A stretch of 64,000 nt of DNA from Nocardia albiluteola (GCF_018860155.1 NZ_JAHKNI010000004.1:310001-374000), one strand, 5' to 3'; numbered from the stretch's first letter, positions 1 through 8,202 are shown. Numbers and translations are program-made. The notes: a model not told the origin generated them from the sequence alone.

Positions 1-764
1 ACGCGCTGCACCGCTGGCATGCCGGAGGTTTCGGGCTGCGCCGAGGCGTCGTTGTCCCGACTGCTCCGCCGACGCCTGTCCCGCAGTCTGCCGATGACGT
101 CCCCCGCGGTCAGCGCCACATACGCGGCGGGCAATGCCAGCAGCACCGGCAGCCCCGCAGGCAGGAACGGCGCGGCGGCAGCGGCGGCAGCGGCGCCCGC
201 CAGGGCTGCGCGCCGCGTGTCCGGCTGGCGTAGGGCGGGGAGCGCCAACGCGATCAGAATCGCGGGGAAGATCGCGTCCAGGCCGAATTTGGCGGGATTC
301 GGCACTGCGGTCCCAATGCCGACACCGAGCAGCGCGCCCAGCGGCCAGGCTAGCAGCACGCCCAGACCGCACATCCAATACGCGGCGCGGCTGCGGGTAG
401 GGTCGGATTCGCCCATGGCCAGTGCCACCGACTCGTCGTTCATCACGTGCGTGCCGATCAGGCGCCGCCAGCCGGTGCCCAGCACGTCGGGCAGCGACAG
501 CCCGTACGGCAGGTGCCGGGCATTGACCAGCAGCCCGGCCAGCACCGCGGGTGCGAGCCCACCACCTGCGGCAACGATGCCGACGAACAGGAATTCCGAT
601 CCGCCCGCGAGCACCAGCACGCTCAGCACGATGGGCAGCCAGGCCGGCAGGCCCGAGGTCACCGCGGTCGCGCCGTAGGATGCGCCGGTGACACCGACCG
701 CCAGGCAGACGGTCGCGATACCGGTGAGGTCACCCCGATCCAGTGTTCGCCATATCGAACGCAT
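1..764 (-). CDS. AzlC-family branched-chain amino acid permease (3' end beyond window)
   Basis: The reverse strand is open from about 782 to the window edge and reads as a hydrophobic protein of about 255 visible residues. It contains the AzlC-like stretch GGSEFLFVGI near the start and the LVNARHLPYGLSLP segment that follows. AzlC is the large membrane subunit of the AzlCD exporter of branched-chain amino acids and analogues. The small AzlD partner would be expected further left, outside the window. Two in-frame ATGs are possible, at 782 and 764; 764 fits better with the TATAGA box just upstream. The gene is divergent from an XRE-cupin regulator, the usual arrangement for this family. The family call is firm; the substrate is inferred. 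Confidence 0.85.
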   Translation of the reverse strand, partial: MRSIWRTLDRGDLTGIATVCLAVGVTGASYGATAVTSGLPAWLPIVLSVLVLAGGSEFLFVGIVAAGGGLAPAVLAGLLVNARHLPYGLSLPDVLGTGWRRLIGTHVMNDESVALAMGESDPTRSRAAYWMCGLGVLLAWPLGALLGVGIGTAVPNPAKFGLDAIFPAILIALALPALRQPDTRRAALAGAAAAAAAAPFLPAGLPVLLALPAAYVALTAGDVIGRLRDRRRRSSRDNDASAQPETSGMPAVQR

Positions 765-801
765 GACTTCTATAATGAACATCGTCGCGACGGTTCGTCA
801 A
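745..801. promoter_or_regulatory. Divergent promoter region between azlC-like gene and its regulator
   Basis: A perfect TATAAT lies at 771-776 on the plus strand, and its reverse strand reads ATTATAGA, a -10-like box for the leftward permease gene. A TTGACG box on the minus strand (796-801) could be the leftward -35. Both genes could be transcribed from this short space, so the regulator probably binds here. I see no strong palindrome that would define the operator. Confidence 0.4.
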
Positions 802-840
802 CTTGGTGCCGCGCTCGCCCGGGTACCCTCTGAAGTCACC

Positions 841-1413
841 ATGATCGAGCAGGGAAGTATCCAGGAGCCGACGCCACAGGAAGTGATTGCCGCGGCCTTG
901 CGCCGCGAACGCGGTCGATCCGGGCTGTCACTGACCGAGGTCGCCCGCCGGGCCGGGGTTGCGAAATCGACTCTGTCGCAACTGGAATCGGGCACCGGCA
1001 ATCCGAGCATCGAAACCCTGTGGGCGCTGTGCACCGCCCTGGGAATTCCGTTCTCCAGTCTGCTGGAGCAGCCGCAGCCGCAGGTCAAGGTGATTCGGGC
1101 GGACGAGGGGCCGCGGCTCGCCTCCGCGCGCTCGGAGTACACCGCGACGCTGCTGGCGGCCTGCCCGCCCAGTCCGCGTCACGACATCTACCGGATCGCC
1201 GCGGAGCCCGGGCAACCCCGCGATTCGGATCCGCATCAGCGCGGTGTGGTCGAACATGTGGTGCTGGCCGCGGGCCGTGCCCTGGTCGGTCTCGCGGAGT
1301 CGCCCGTGGAGCTGAATCCCGGTGACTACATCAGCTATCCGGGAGACTCCAGGCATGTGTTCAAGGCGCTGGAGCCGGGCACGTGGGGCACGATGATCAG
1401 CGATTACATCTGA
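841..1413 (+). CDS. XRE-family transcriptional regulator with C-terminal cupin domain
   Basis: This 190-residue protein has an N-terminal helix-turn-helix of the XRE class at about residues 12-70 (LTEVARRAGVAKSTLSQLES). A C-terminal cupin-like domain follows, with HVVLAAGRALVGL and a DYISYPGDSRH segment. Such regulators often sense small ligands and control a divergent transporter, here the AzlC-type permease. The ATG at 841 is preferred over upstream in-frame starts at 688, 763 and 775, because those would overlap the promoter or the divergent gene. The domain architecture is clear; the ligand is unknown. Confidence 0.85.
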   Translation: MIEQGSIQEPTPQEVIAAALRRERGRSGLSLTEVARRAGVAKSTLSQLESGTGNPSIETLWALCTALGIPFSSLLEQPQPQVKVIRADEGPRLASARSEYTATLLAACPPSPRHDIYRIAAEPGQPRDSDPHQRGVVEHVVLAAGRALVGLAESPVELNPGDYISYPGDSRHVFKALEPGTWGTMISDYI

Positions 1414-1609
1414 GTGACAACGGATTCGAGACGGTCGAACCGATATCCGTCCGAGTTGCAACGTATTCCGGGCGTCGGTTGATCAGCGATCCCGGTCTTC
1501 CGGACGAGTCGCCGATGACCCGTCCGGACCGTCCCGTCCGCCCGGCGTCGGTGACGGGCGGTATCAGGGTCGGTGCTGCGTTGCGCTCCAAGGATTTCCG
1601 AGATCGGTA

Positions 1610-2551
1610 TCAGTTCGACTCGGCGACAACGGTTTTCCACCAGGCGACCGTCCCGGCCGCAACCTCCGGCAGCGGGGTCGGCTTCAGGCCCAGCCGGGCC
1701 TCGCTCGCGGTGGAGTCGAAGAGGAACGGCCGTGCGAACTGGTAGTTCATCTCGGCCAGTTCGCGCATCTCCTCGTTGAACAGGCCCATCCCACGCAGCG
1801 CCCAGCCCGGGATCCCCATGATCTTCGGCGCGGGCTTGCCCGCCGCGTCGGCCAGCAGCTGCACCAGCTCGCGGATCGACACCGCCGGTGCGGTCGGCGC
1901 GTGCAGGAAGCTGTTCCACAGTGTGCGGTCCTGCGCGGCGCGGATCATCGCGGCCGCGAGGTCGGGCATGTAGGTGAACGAGTGCGGCAGATTCACGTTG
2001 CCGAGGGCCTGAACGGACTTGCCGGTCAAGATGTTCGGCACCATGCGCTCACCGGCGTGTGAGTTCCGCGCGTGCGGGCCGATGAAGTCCGCGGCGGCGA
2101 CGCTGATCGTCGGGGTGGTCGACTCCTCGCGGGCCTTCAGTAGCGCCACTCGTACCGCAGGCTTGCCGAAATCGGCCTCGCGGGGTGTGTTTTCGGTCAT
2201 CGGCCCGTCGACGGGGCCGTAGGCGTAGAGGCTCTCCGGGAACACGACCACGGCCCCGGCCTCCCCGGCGACCTCCATGACGGTCTTCTCGGTGGAGGGA
2301 AGTTCCGCCCACCAGGTGCTCGCGGCATACTTCGAGCCGTGAGTGCAGTGGTACACGGCCACCGCGCCGTCGACGGCGGCGGCCAGCTGCTCGCGCTGGG
2401 TCACATCCACGCGCCGGCGCTCGACCAGCGGGTGCTCGGGGCCGCTGCCGGAGCGGGTCAGGATGCGGACGTTCTTGCCCTCGGCGGCCAGTTGCTCGGC
2501 AACGGTGGTGCCGACGGGGCCTGCGCCGGTGACTACGTGCAGTTCGGACAT
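1610..2551 (-). CDS. NAD(P)-dependent epimerase/dehydratase family protein
   Basis: This 313-residue extended or atypical SDR opens with the dinucleotide-binding motif VTGAGPVGTTVAEQL. It carries the typical SLYAYGPVDG and FIGPHARNSHAGERM segments of this family. It probably acts as a cytosolic NAD(P)H-dependent oxidoreductase or epimerase, but the substrate cannot be read from sequence. The ATG at 2551 has a strong AGGAGA ribosome binding site. The gene is monocistronic and has an unusually clear promoter with overlapping palindromes at 2572-2639. No regulator gene is adjacent in the window. Confidence 0.8.
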   Translation of the reverse strand: MSELHVVTGAGPVGTTVAEQLAAEGKNVRILTRSGSGPEHPLVERRRVDVTQREQLAAAVDGAVAVYHCTHGSKYAASTWWAELPSTEKTVMEVAGEAGAVVVFPESLYAYGPVDGPMTENTPREADFGKPAVRVALLKAREESTTPTISVAAADFIGPHARNSHAGERMVPNILTGKSVQALGNVNLPHSFTYMPDLAAAMIRAAQDRTLWNSFLHAPTAPAVSIRELVQLLADAAGKPAPKIMGIPGWALRGMGLFNEEMRELAEMNYQFARPFLFDSTASEARLGLKPTPLPEVAAGTVAWWKTVVAESN

Positions 2552-2571
2552 TGCGCTCTCCTTTTCGTTTT

Positions 2572-2639
2572 AGAGAGCGTTGCTCTCTGCTGATGAAGAG
2601 CATGCTCCTCCCGTGCCCGCTTGTCAAGAGCAGTGCTCT
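2572..2639 (-). promoter_or_regulatory. Promoter with three palindromic operator-like sites for the epimerase gene
   Basis: On the minus strand, TTGACA (2622-2627) and CATGCT (2599-2604) are separated by exactly 17 bp. Three palindromes overlie this promoter. AGAGCAGTGCTCT (2627-2639) touches the -35, GAGCATGCTC (2598-2607) covers the -10, and AGAGAGCGTTGCTCTCT (2572-2588) lies downstream before the ribosome binding site. The two outer sites share the form AGAGC-N3-GCTCT and are centred 53 bp apart. This looks like tight repression by a TetR-type protein, which is an inference. Confidence 0.65.
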
Positions 2640-3096
2640 CATTTGTGAGCGCCGATCCGGAAGATGGCCTACCGATCGCCAGGAAATGCGGTCCCACCAG
2701 CGGAAAGTTTCTCCTGCCGCGCAGCTGGGACGGCCGACCAGCCCCGCCCAGGGACATCGCCGCGACATCACAGCTCGCGATTCGGAGCGGGCCGACGACT
2801 CTGTCCCGAGTACCGATCCGCGGTGCGGTGCCATGCGGACGTGCGGCCCCGGCATCGGCAACTCCACCGTTCCCACGCGGCAACGTCGCAGCCTTGCGTC
2901 CAACCGGGGTACGACCGCAGGCGCGGACGGGTCGGCCCGTTCGCATCCGGTGCCTGGAATCGTTCCGCCCGGCGAGCCGCAATCCCTCGCGGACCCCGGG
3001 TACGGCGATCGACCCGCTACCGTCACGACGTCGGGGCGTCATGGTGGGTGTCTTCGAGATGCCGGCCGCTCGGCAGCGGGGCGAGTCACCGCCCGA
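2640..3096. other. Gene-free stretch upstream of the epimerase promoter
   Basis: About 455 bp lies between the epimerase promoter and the end of the HNH gene. Reading frames here are arginine/proline-rich shadows with no recognisable domain on either strand. I see no convincing RNA or repeat. A regulator gene might be expected beside the operator cluster, but none is present. Confidence 0.5.
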
Positions 3097-3804
3097 TCAG
3101 GCGGCGCCCTCCCCGAGATACTGCAACCACACCGGATCCAGGTCCGAGCTGGTCGACAGCAGCCGCCAATGCGGCCCCTTGGGCGCCACCATCGGATGAT
3201 GCAGCGTCCAGCCCAGCTCGCTGAGCAGCTTGTCGGCCTTGCGGTGGTTGCACGGGGCACAGGAGGCCACGCAGTTCTCCCACGAGTGCGCGCCGCCGCG
3301 GCTGCGCGGAATCACGTGGTCGATGGTCTCGGCCTTGCCGCCGCAGTACGCGCAGCGATTGCGGTCGCGGTGCATGAGTGCCGCGCGGGTCATCGGCACC
3401 CGCGCGCGATACGGCACATGGACGTAGTTGCGCAGGCGGATCACCGATGGCAGCGCGACGGACGCCTCGGCGGAATGGACGACGGGTCCCTCGGCATTGT
3501 GGTGGACGGCATCGGCCTTGTCGCAGATCAGCAGCACGATGGCGCGGCGTGCGGACAGGGCGGTCAGCGGCTCGAAGGTGGCATTCAGAAGCAACACCCG
3601 GCGCTTGACCCACGCGGCCGGTGGGGGAATTTCCAGGGTTCGATGCACGGGCGCATCGGGATGGGGGTGGTGATGGTCTGGCGTCGAATTGGCGGACAAG
3701 ATGTGCAGCGGAGTAGCCCCCGACCCACGATTGTGGACGTCGGCGGGCTGGAGTTGTCGGTGCGCTCTCACCTCGTGTGACCGGGCGCCGTGCCGCTGCT
3801 TCAT
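3097..3804 (-). CDS. HNH endonuclease family protein (Rv2469c-like)
   Basis: The protein has 235 residues and ends in an HNH domain. It shows two CxxC pairs (C151/C154 and C182/C185), the IDHVIPRSRGG core (D162-H163) and a final NHRK (H187). The domain coordinates a metal and normally nicks nucleic acid; the biological substrate is unknown. The first 65 residues are low-complexity and histidine/proline-rich, and conserved sequence begins near VLLLNATFEPL, so the real start could be further in. A TATACG box lies about 15 bp upstream of the ATG at 3804. Its position beside glbO matches mycobacteria. Confidence 0.8.
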   Translation of the reverse strand: MKQRHGARSHEVRAHRQLQPADVHNRGSGATPLHILSANSTPDHHHPHPDAPVHRTLEIPPPAAWVKRRVLLLNATFEPLTALSARRAIVLLICDKADAVHHNAEGPVVHSAEASVALPSVIRLRNYVHVPYRARVPMTRAALMHRDRNRCAYCGGKAETIDHVIPRSRGGAHSWENCVASCAPCNHRKADKLLSELGWTLHHPMVAPKGPHWRLLSTSSDLDPVWLQYLGEGAA

Positions 3805-4187
3805 GGGGACCCCGAGTTCGTATAGTCCGGTTCATGTGGTATCTGGGCAGACACTGTCACCCAGTTGACCATGGAACTCGTACGAATGCACGGTGATTTC
3901 GCACATTGTCGGGCACGTTCGGGTTAACGGCAGGTGTTGGGGTGGTGGTAGGCCCCGAGTCCCGGTCGGTACTCCCAGGATCCCGGAGCGGCGCCGGACC
4001 GTGGGATACGGTCCGATCTCGATTGCGTGCCGTGTTGGCGGGGCCGCCCGCGGCTCTGCGAGCGCGACCGGGGCGGACCGGGGCGGCGACTATGCTGCGA
4101 GTACGGCAGGTATTGCGCCGCGGCGGGGCTGTCGGCGCGTGCGCCACCGGGGTGATCCCGGAACCAATGCGATGAAGGAGCGAGTAC
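3805..4187. other. Intergenic region between HNH gene and glbO
   Basis: This 383-bp divergent intergenic region presumably contains promoters for both neighbours. A TATGCT box at 4091-4096 could serve glbO. No coding frame or repeat stands out. Confidence 0.4.
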
Positions 4188-4634
4188 GTGGCGGTTGAGC
4201 GTGGAGCCCTCGGGGCGGCGAGCACATCGAGCCAGGCGTCCCCGGCCGAGCCCGCGTCGTTCTACGCGGCGGTCGGCGGGGCCGAGACGTTCCACAAGCT
4301 CGTGGCGGCGTTCTATCGCGAGGTGGCCCGCGACGAGGTGCTGCGGCCCCTGTATCCCGAGCAGGATCTCGGCCCGGCCGAGCGCCGGCTGCGGATGTTC
4401 CTCGAGCAGTACTGGGGCGGCCCGCGGACCTATTCCGACGAGCGCGGGCATCCGCGATTGCGGATGCGGCACATGCCGTTCCGGGTCGGTCCCGTCGAGC
4501 GTGACGCGTGGCTGCGCTGCATGCACATCGCCGTGGGCGAGATCGATTCCGCGGCCATGGATGATGCGCATCGCCGCGCGCTGCTGGATTATCTGGAAAT
4601 GGCGGCAAATTCGCTGGTCAACTCCCCGATCTAA
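4188..4634 (+). CDS. glbO: Group II truncated hemoglobin
   Basis: This 148-residue globin has the 2-over-2 fold pattern of TrHbII: FYAAVGG near residue 25, FLEQYWGGP near 71, and the proximal histidine in RMRHMPF (H95). A conserved Trp follows at G8 (W108). Proteins of this group bind oxygen tightly and are linked to oxygen or peroxide chemistry near the membrane. The GTG at 4188 has an AAGGAG ribosome binding site. The glbO-aglA-ctaJ order is that of M. tuberculosis Rv2470-Rv2472. The N-terminal 22 residues are a short disordered extension. Confidence 0.95.
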   Translation: MAVERGALGAASTSSQASPAEPASFYAAVGGAETFHKLVAAFYREVARDEVLRPLYPEQDLGPAERRLRMFLEQYWGGPRTYSDERGHPRLRMRHMPFRVGPVERDAWLRCMHIAVGEIDSAAMDDAHRRALLDYLEMAANSLVNSPI

Positions 4635-4768
4635 CGGTCGGCGCGCAGAATCCGCTGCAACTCAGAGCTTTTCCGTGACGGTCGGCGTCTGCCGATGATT
4701 TGCCAAAACTGGTCAACACTGCCGAGTTCGGGACCGGCCACCGGAAACCTTTGGCAGTATTGAATGTT

Positions 4769-6403
4769 GTGACACCTTCATCACCTGGAGATCCGGCCGC
4801 GGCGGCGCCGGAATCGGGGGCCTGCGAGGTTGCGGACGCGGACGGGGAGTGGTGGCGGTCGGCGGTGTTCTACCAGGTCTATCCGCGCTCGTTCGCCGAT
4901 TCCAACGGTGACGGCGTCGGCGATCTGGGCGGGCTGGTCGATCGGCTCGGCTATCTGGAACTGCTCGGCATCGACGCGTTGTGGATCTGCCCGGTGATGC
5001 GCTCACCGATGGCCGACGGCGGATACGACGTCGACGATCCACGCGATATCGACCCGCTGTTCGGCGATCTCGCGGTGTTCGACGAGCTGATCGCCGAGGC
5101 GCACGACCGTGGGATCCGGGTCACGATGGACCTGGTTCCGAACCACACCAGTTCGCGACATCCCTGGTTCACCGCGGCCCTGGCCGCCGGGCCGGACAGC
5201 CCCGAACGTGCCCGCTACATCTTCCGCGACGGACGCGGGCCCGGCGGCGACCAGCCGCCCAACAACTGGCCGAGCATCTTCGGCGGCCCGGCCTGGACCC
5301 GGGTGACCGAGGCGGACGGCAGGCCGGGGCAGTGGTACCTGCACATCTTCGCCGCCGAGCAACCGGATCTGAACTGGGACAATCCGGAGGTCATCGCGGA
5401 TTTCGAGCAGACCATGCGGTTCTGGCTGGACCGCGGTGTCGACGGATTCCGCATCGACGTCGCGCACGGCATGGCCAAGCCGTCCGGCCTACCGGATATG
5501 GAGCGCGTCGAGACCAAGATGCTGGTGCACGACGACACCGATCCCCGGTTCAACAATCCCGCCGTGCACGACATCCACCGCCGGCTGCGCAAGGTGCTCG
5601 ACGAATATCCCGGCGCGGTGTCCATCGGCGAGGTCTGGGTCGACGACAACACCCGCTTCGGGGAGTACGTGCGCCCGGACGAGCTGCATCTGGCGTTCAA
5701 CTTCCGGCTCGCCGAGGCCGCCTACGATGCCGCGGAAATCCGTGCCGCGGTGAACAATTCGATCGAGGCGGTGCACACCGTCGGCGCCGGTCCCACCTGG
5801 ACGCTGTCCAATCACGACATCGAGCGCGAGGTCACCCGTTACGGCGGCGGCACGGTCGGGCCGGCCCGCGCGCGGGCGATGATGCTGCTGGAGCTGGCGC
5901 TGCCCGGCGCGGTATTCGTGTACAACGGCTCGGAGCTGGGGCTGCCGAACGTCGACGATCTGCCCGACGAGGTGCTGCAGGATCCGGTGTGGGAGCGCTC
6001 CGGGCACACCGAGCGTGGGCGCGACGGCTGCCGGGTCCCGATGCCCTGGGAGGGAAAGCGGCCGCCGTTCGGCTTCACCACCGCCGAGCGGTCCTGGCTG
6101 CCGATGCCGGCGCAGTGGGCCGAGCTCACCGTGGAGGCCCAGCTCGAACGGCTGGATTCGATGCTGTCGCTGTATCGGATGGCCATCGAGTTGCGAAGTT
6201 CGCGACCGGAGTTCGCCGGTTCGGGGCTGGACTGGTACGGCAGTCCGGCGGACTGCCTGGCGTTCCGGCGCACGGGCGGGCTGGTGTGCGCACTGAATGC
6301 CTCGGGCGCGCCGATCCCGCTGCCGCCCGGGGAGGTGTTGCTGGCCAGCGCGCCGATCGAGGGGAACATGCTGCCGGTCGACGCGGCCGCGTGGCTCGTG
6401 TAG
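4769..6403 (+). CDS. aglA: GH13 alpha-glucosidase / oligo-1,6-glucosidase
   Basis: This is a glycoside hydrolase family 13 enzyme of about 544 residues beginning with WWRSAVFYQVYPRSF. From the GTG at 4769 the catalytic residues are the nucleophile D230 (GFRIDV), the acid/base E288 (IGEVW) and D350 (SNHDIE). It hydrolyses alpha-linked glucosides such as maltose, isomaltose or trehalose-related sugars in the cytosol. An upstream in-frame TTG at 4700 would add 23 residues. I prefer 4769 because a TATTGA box sits just before it, which suggests a leaderless start. It follows glbO, as in mycobacteria. Confidence 0.9.
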   Translation: MTPSSPGDPAAAAPESGACEVADADGEWWRSAVFYQVYPRSFADSNGDGVGDLGGLVDRLGYLELLGIDALWICPVMRSPMADGGYDVDDPRDIDPLFGDLAVFDELIAEAHDRGIRVTMDLVPNHTSSRHPWFTAALAAGPDSPERARYIFRDGRGPGGDQPPNNWPSIFGGPAWTRVTEADGRPGQWYLHIFAAEQPDLNWDNPEVIADFEQTMRFWLDRGVDGFRIDVAHGMAKPSGLPDMERVETKMLVHDDTDPRFNNPAVHDIHRRLRKVLDEYPGAVSIGEVWVDDNTRFGEYVRPDELHLAFNFRLAEAAYDAAEIRAAVNNSIEAVHTVGAGPTWTLSNHDIEREVTRYGGGTVGPARARAMMLLELALPGAVFVYNGSELGLPNVDDLPDEVLQDPVWERSGHTERGRDGCRVPMPWEGKRPPFGFTTAERSWLPMPAQWAELTVEAQLERLDSMLSLYRMAIELRSSRPEFAGSGLDWYGSPADCLAFRRTGGLVCALNASGAPIPLPPGEVLLASAPIEGNMLPVDAAAWLV

Positions 6404-6481
6404 GCGCGCGCACCCCGACACGGATCCACCACATGCTCACCAGTCGAACCGTCGCTCGGACGCATCGTCTACCGTTGGGCC

Positions 6482-6754
6482 GTGAGCATTCTCGAGACAG
6501 TGCTGATCTTTGTCGGCATCCCACTGGTGATCTACGGGGTGATCGCGGGGTTGTCGTTCCTCGGCAAGCCGTTCCCCGGGGAGAAGCCGGCCCACTACAA
6601 CCTCGGTGAGAAGTGGACCGCGGACCCGGTGCTGTGGAGCGCGACCGACGAGGTGACCGGTTCCGGACACCACGAGACCTCGCACGGCACCTACGCGGCG
6701 ATCGAAGCCGCCGAGTCGGACCTGATCGGAGGCCGGGCAAGTGGCAAGTTCTAA
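6482..6754 (+). CDS. ctaJ: aa3-type cytochrome oxidase accessory subunit CtaJ
   Basis: This 90-residue protein has one N-terminal membrane helix (about residues 5-27) and a short soluble tail containing GEKPAHYNLGEKWTADPVLW. That sequence and the position after aglA match the small actinobacterial protein reported as a subunit of the cytochrome bcc-aa3 supercomplex. It would sit in the plasma membrane beside the aa3 oxidase. The GTG start at 6482 is close to the end of aglA. The last 14 bp overlap the next gene, so the two are co-translated. Assignment rests on remembered family features. Confidence 0.7.
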   Translation: MSILETVLIFVGIPLVIYGVIAGLSFLGKPFPGEKPAHYNLGEKWTADPVLWSATDEVTGSGHHETSHGTYAAIEAAESDLIGGRASGKF

Positions 6755-7217
6755 CTGGAATTGGCCCGCGGTGGTCGAGGCCGACCTCCCGCACGGATAC
6801 GTCGTGACGACGAGTGGACGCGTTTCCGGAGTCCACGAATCCGGCGATATGTTCCGGGAGGCGCCGTTCAGCGACACCGAGCGGCTGATCATGGACAACA
6901 CGCTGACCGAGGTCACGCGGTCCACCAAGGTCAGGTTCAACATCTACATCGGCGACCTCGGCGCGGATGCCGCCGCCGGCGCGGACGCGATCTTCCCGGG
7001 TACCCCCGAGGCGGCGCGTTCGGTGCTCATCGCCGTCTCCCCGAACGACAACGCCGTCGAGGTCCGTTCGGGCCGCGACGTCGCCGATCGGGTCAACGAC
7101 CGCATCTGTGAGCTCGGCGCGTCCGCCCTGCTCAGCTCGCTGCGCCAGGGCCAGCTGATCGACGGCCTGGTCTCCGCGGTCCGCGTCATGGGCGCGGCCA
7201 TCGGCCGCCCGAGCTGA
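6741..7217 (+). CDS. DUF5130 family protein
   Basis: This 158-residue protein lacks a signal peptide. Its core reads as an alpha/beta TPM-like fold (VRFNIYIGDLG, ARSVLIAVSPNDNAVEVRSG), ending in a helical segment that may touch the membrane (LIDGLVSAVRVMGAAI). The GTG at 6741 overlaps ctaJ by 14 bp and has a GGAGG ribosome binding site. Its constant neighbourhood with ctaJ suggests a role around the respiratory chain, which is inference only. No catalytic residues can be assigned. Confidence 0.7.
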   Translation: MASSNWNWPAVVEADLPHGYVVTTSGRVSGVHESGDMFREAPFSDTERLIMDNTLTEVTRSTKVRFNIYIGDLGADAAAGADAIFPGTPEAARSVLIAVSPNDNAVEVRSGRDVADRVNDRICELGASALLSSLRQGQLIDGLVSAVRVMGAAIGRPS

Positions 7218-7245
7218 CGTAGCGCCCGGCACAACCGAACAGCGT

Positions 7246-7319
7246 CGTGCACCCCGTGCGCGGATCGGCGCTCGCTTCAGTGACCTGAGACGAGCGCAGG
7301 TCCGGGCACGGGGTGCACG
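7246..7319. terminator. Three-tier inverted repeat after the DUF5130 gene
   Basis: The outer arms CGTGCACCCCGTGC (7246-7259) and GCACGGGGTGCACG (7306-7319) are perfectly complementary over 14 bp. Inside them GCGCTCG (7268-7274) pairs with CGAGCGC (7291-7297), and TCAG/CTGA (7277-7280, 7285-7288) closes a small loop. It begins 28 bp after the stop codon and could be a terminator for the aglA-ctaJ operon. There is no U-tract, so a structured RNA or protein site is also possible. Confidence 0.55.
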
Positions 7320-7372
7320 TGTGTTCTGCGACTGTTCCTCGAAGGTCGCCGAACCGGAGCGTTTCAGCGTTA

Positions 7373-7387
7373 TCTGCTGTGAGCAGA
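7373..7387. promoter_or_regulatory. PopR-like operator in front of the XRE regulator
   Basis: TCTGCTGTGAGCAGA is a perfect TCTGCT-N3-AGCAGA palindrome about 40 bp before the regulator gene. The same 15-bp motif, with one or two differences, occurs twice back to back before the distant clpP pair at 10696-10725. A TAGGCT -10 box lies at 7417-7422, so the regulator is probably transcribed without a leader. Autoregulation is inferred. Confidence 0.6.
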
Positions 7388-7428
7388 ATCGGGCCGTGAA
7401 TCCGCTGGCGTGCTCGTAGGCTCAGGGC

Positions 7429-8130
7429 ATGGTCCAGCACCCGCGACTCCATGCGATCCCCGGCGGACGGGATGATCGTCCGCGGCCGGACTCGGCTCGG
7501 CTCGGTGCGGAACCGGAATCGCCGCGGCCGGAATCGCCGCAACCCCCGTCGGATTCGGTGTGCGAGGCCGGGCCGGGTTCGGAACGGCCATGGCTGCGTC
7601 TGGAACCCGTACAGCCACAGTCCGATTCGGCCCGCAGCTCGGCGCGGCCGCGGTCGGATTCGGTGATTGAAGCCCCGGCCCCGTCGGATTCGGAACGGCC
7701 GCGGTTGCGGCTGGAACCGGCTCAGCCGCAGTCCGATTCGGCACGCCGCGAGCAGGCTCGGTCGCGGCCGAACTCGGCGCGGCACACCCCGCCCCGGTTG
7801 CGAGCCGAACCGGCGCCTGCCCACGCCGAGCCGCTGTGGCGGGAGGCTCTCGGCCGCAGGCTGCGGGCGCTGCGGGCCGAACAGCGGGAAACGCTCGTCG
7901 AGACAGCCGGGCGGGCGGGTGTTTCGCCGCAGTATCTGTCCGAGGTCGAGCGGGGGCGCAAGGACCCGTCGAGCGAGATGATCGCCGCACTGGCCGGTGC
8001 CCTCGGCACCACCCTGATCGGCCTCACCGAACAGGTGGTCCGAGACCTGCACCAGCAGGGCCCCACCCCATTCGCCACCCCGGCTCCCCCACGCCGCTCC
8101 GGCCCGACGATGCTGGCCCTCGCCGCCTAA
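7429..8130 (+). CDS. PopR/ClgR-like XRE regulator with repeat-bearing N-terminus and LALAA tail
   Basis: The 233-residue protein has an XRE helix-turn-helix at about residues 137-200 (LRALRAEQRETLVETAGRAG, then VSPQYLSEVERGRKD). This closely resembles the Clp regulators ClgR and PopR. Residues 1-130 are disordered and contain two copies of SERPxLRLEPxQPQSDSAR (51-69 and 88-106), a 111-bp-spaced DNA duplication. The last residues are LALAA. In Streptomyces, PopR and ClgR are degraded by ClpP through C-terminal alanines and PopR controls clpP3-clpP4. The nearby clpP pair and shared operator motif support the same role here. Assignment to PopR rather than another XRE family is inference. Confidence 0.7.
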   Translation: MVQHPRLHAIPGGRDDRPRPDSARLGAEPESPRPESPQPPSDSVCEAGPGSERPWLRLEPVQPQSDSARSSARPRSDSVIEAPAPSDSERPRLRLEPAQPQSDSARREQARSRPNSARHTPPRLRAEPAPAHAEPLWREALGRRLRALRAEQRETLVETAGRAGVSPQYLSEVERGRKDPSSEMIAALAGALGTTLIGLTEQVVRDLHQQGPTPFATPAPPRRSGPTMLALAA

Positions 8131-8147
8131 TCGCTGTACACCCCGGT

Positions 8148-8202
8148 CGCTGCCCGCTGCCCGCTGCCCGCTGCCCGCTGCCCGCTGCCCGCTGCCCGCT
8201 GC
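8148..8202. repeat. Tandem heptamer array CGCTGCC x 7.9
   Basis: Seven perfect copies of CGCTGCC plus six bases of an eighth follow directly after the regulator stop codon (8128-8130). The unit is not a multiple of three and is not palindromic, so neither a coding repeat nor a CRISPR fits. It is a likely length-variable locus. A different heptamer array lies at 44958-45048. Confidence 0.9.

Noticed and set aside
2621..3199. Open frames next to the epimerase operator as a lost TetR gene
   Set aside because: No helix-turn-helix pattern is visible in any of the six frames between 2640 and 3096.
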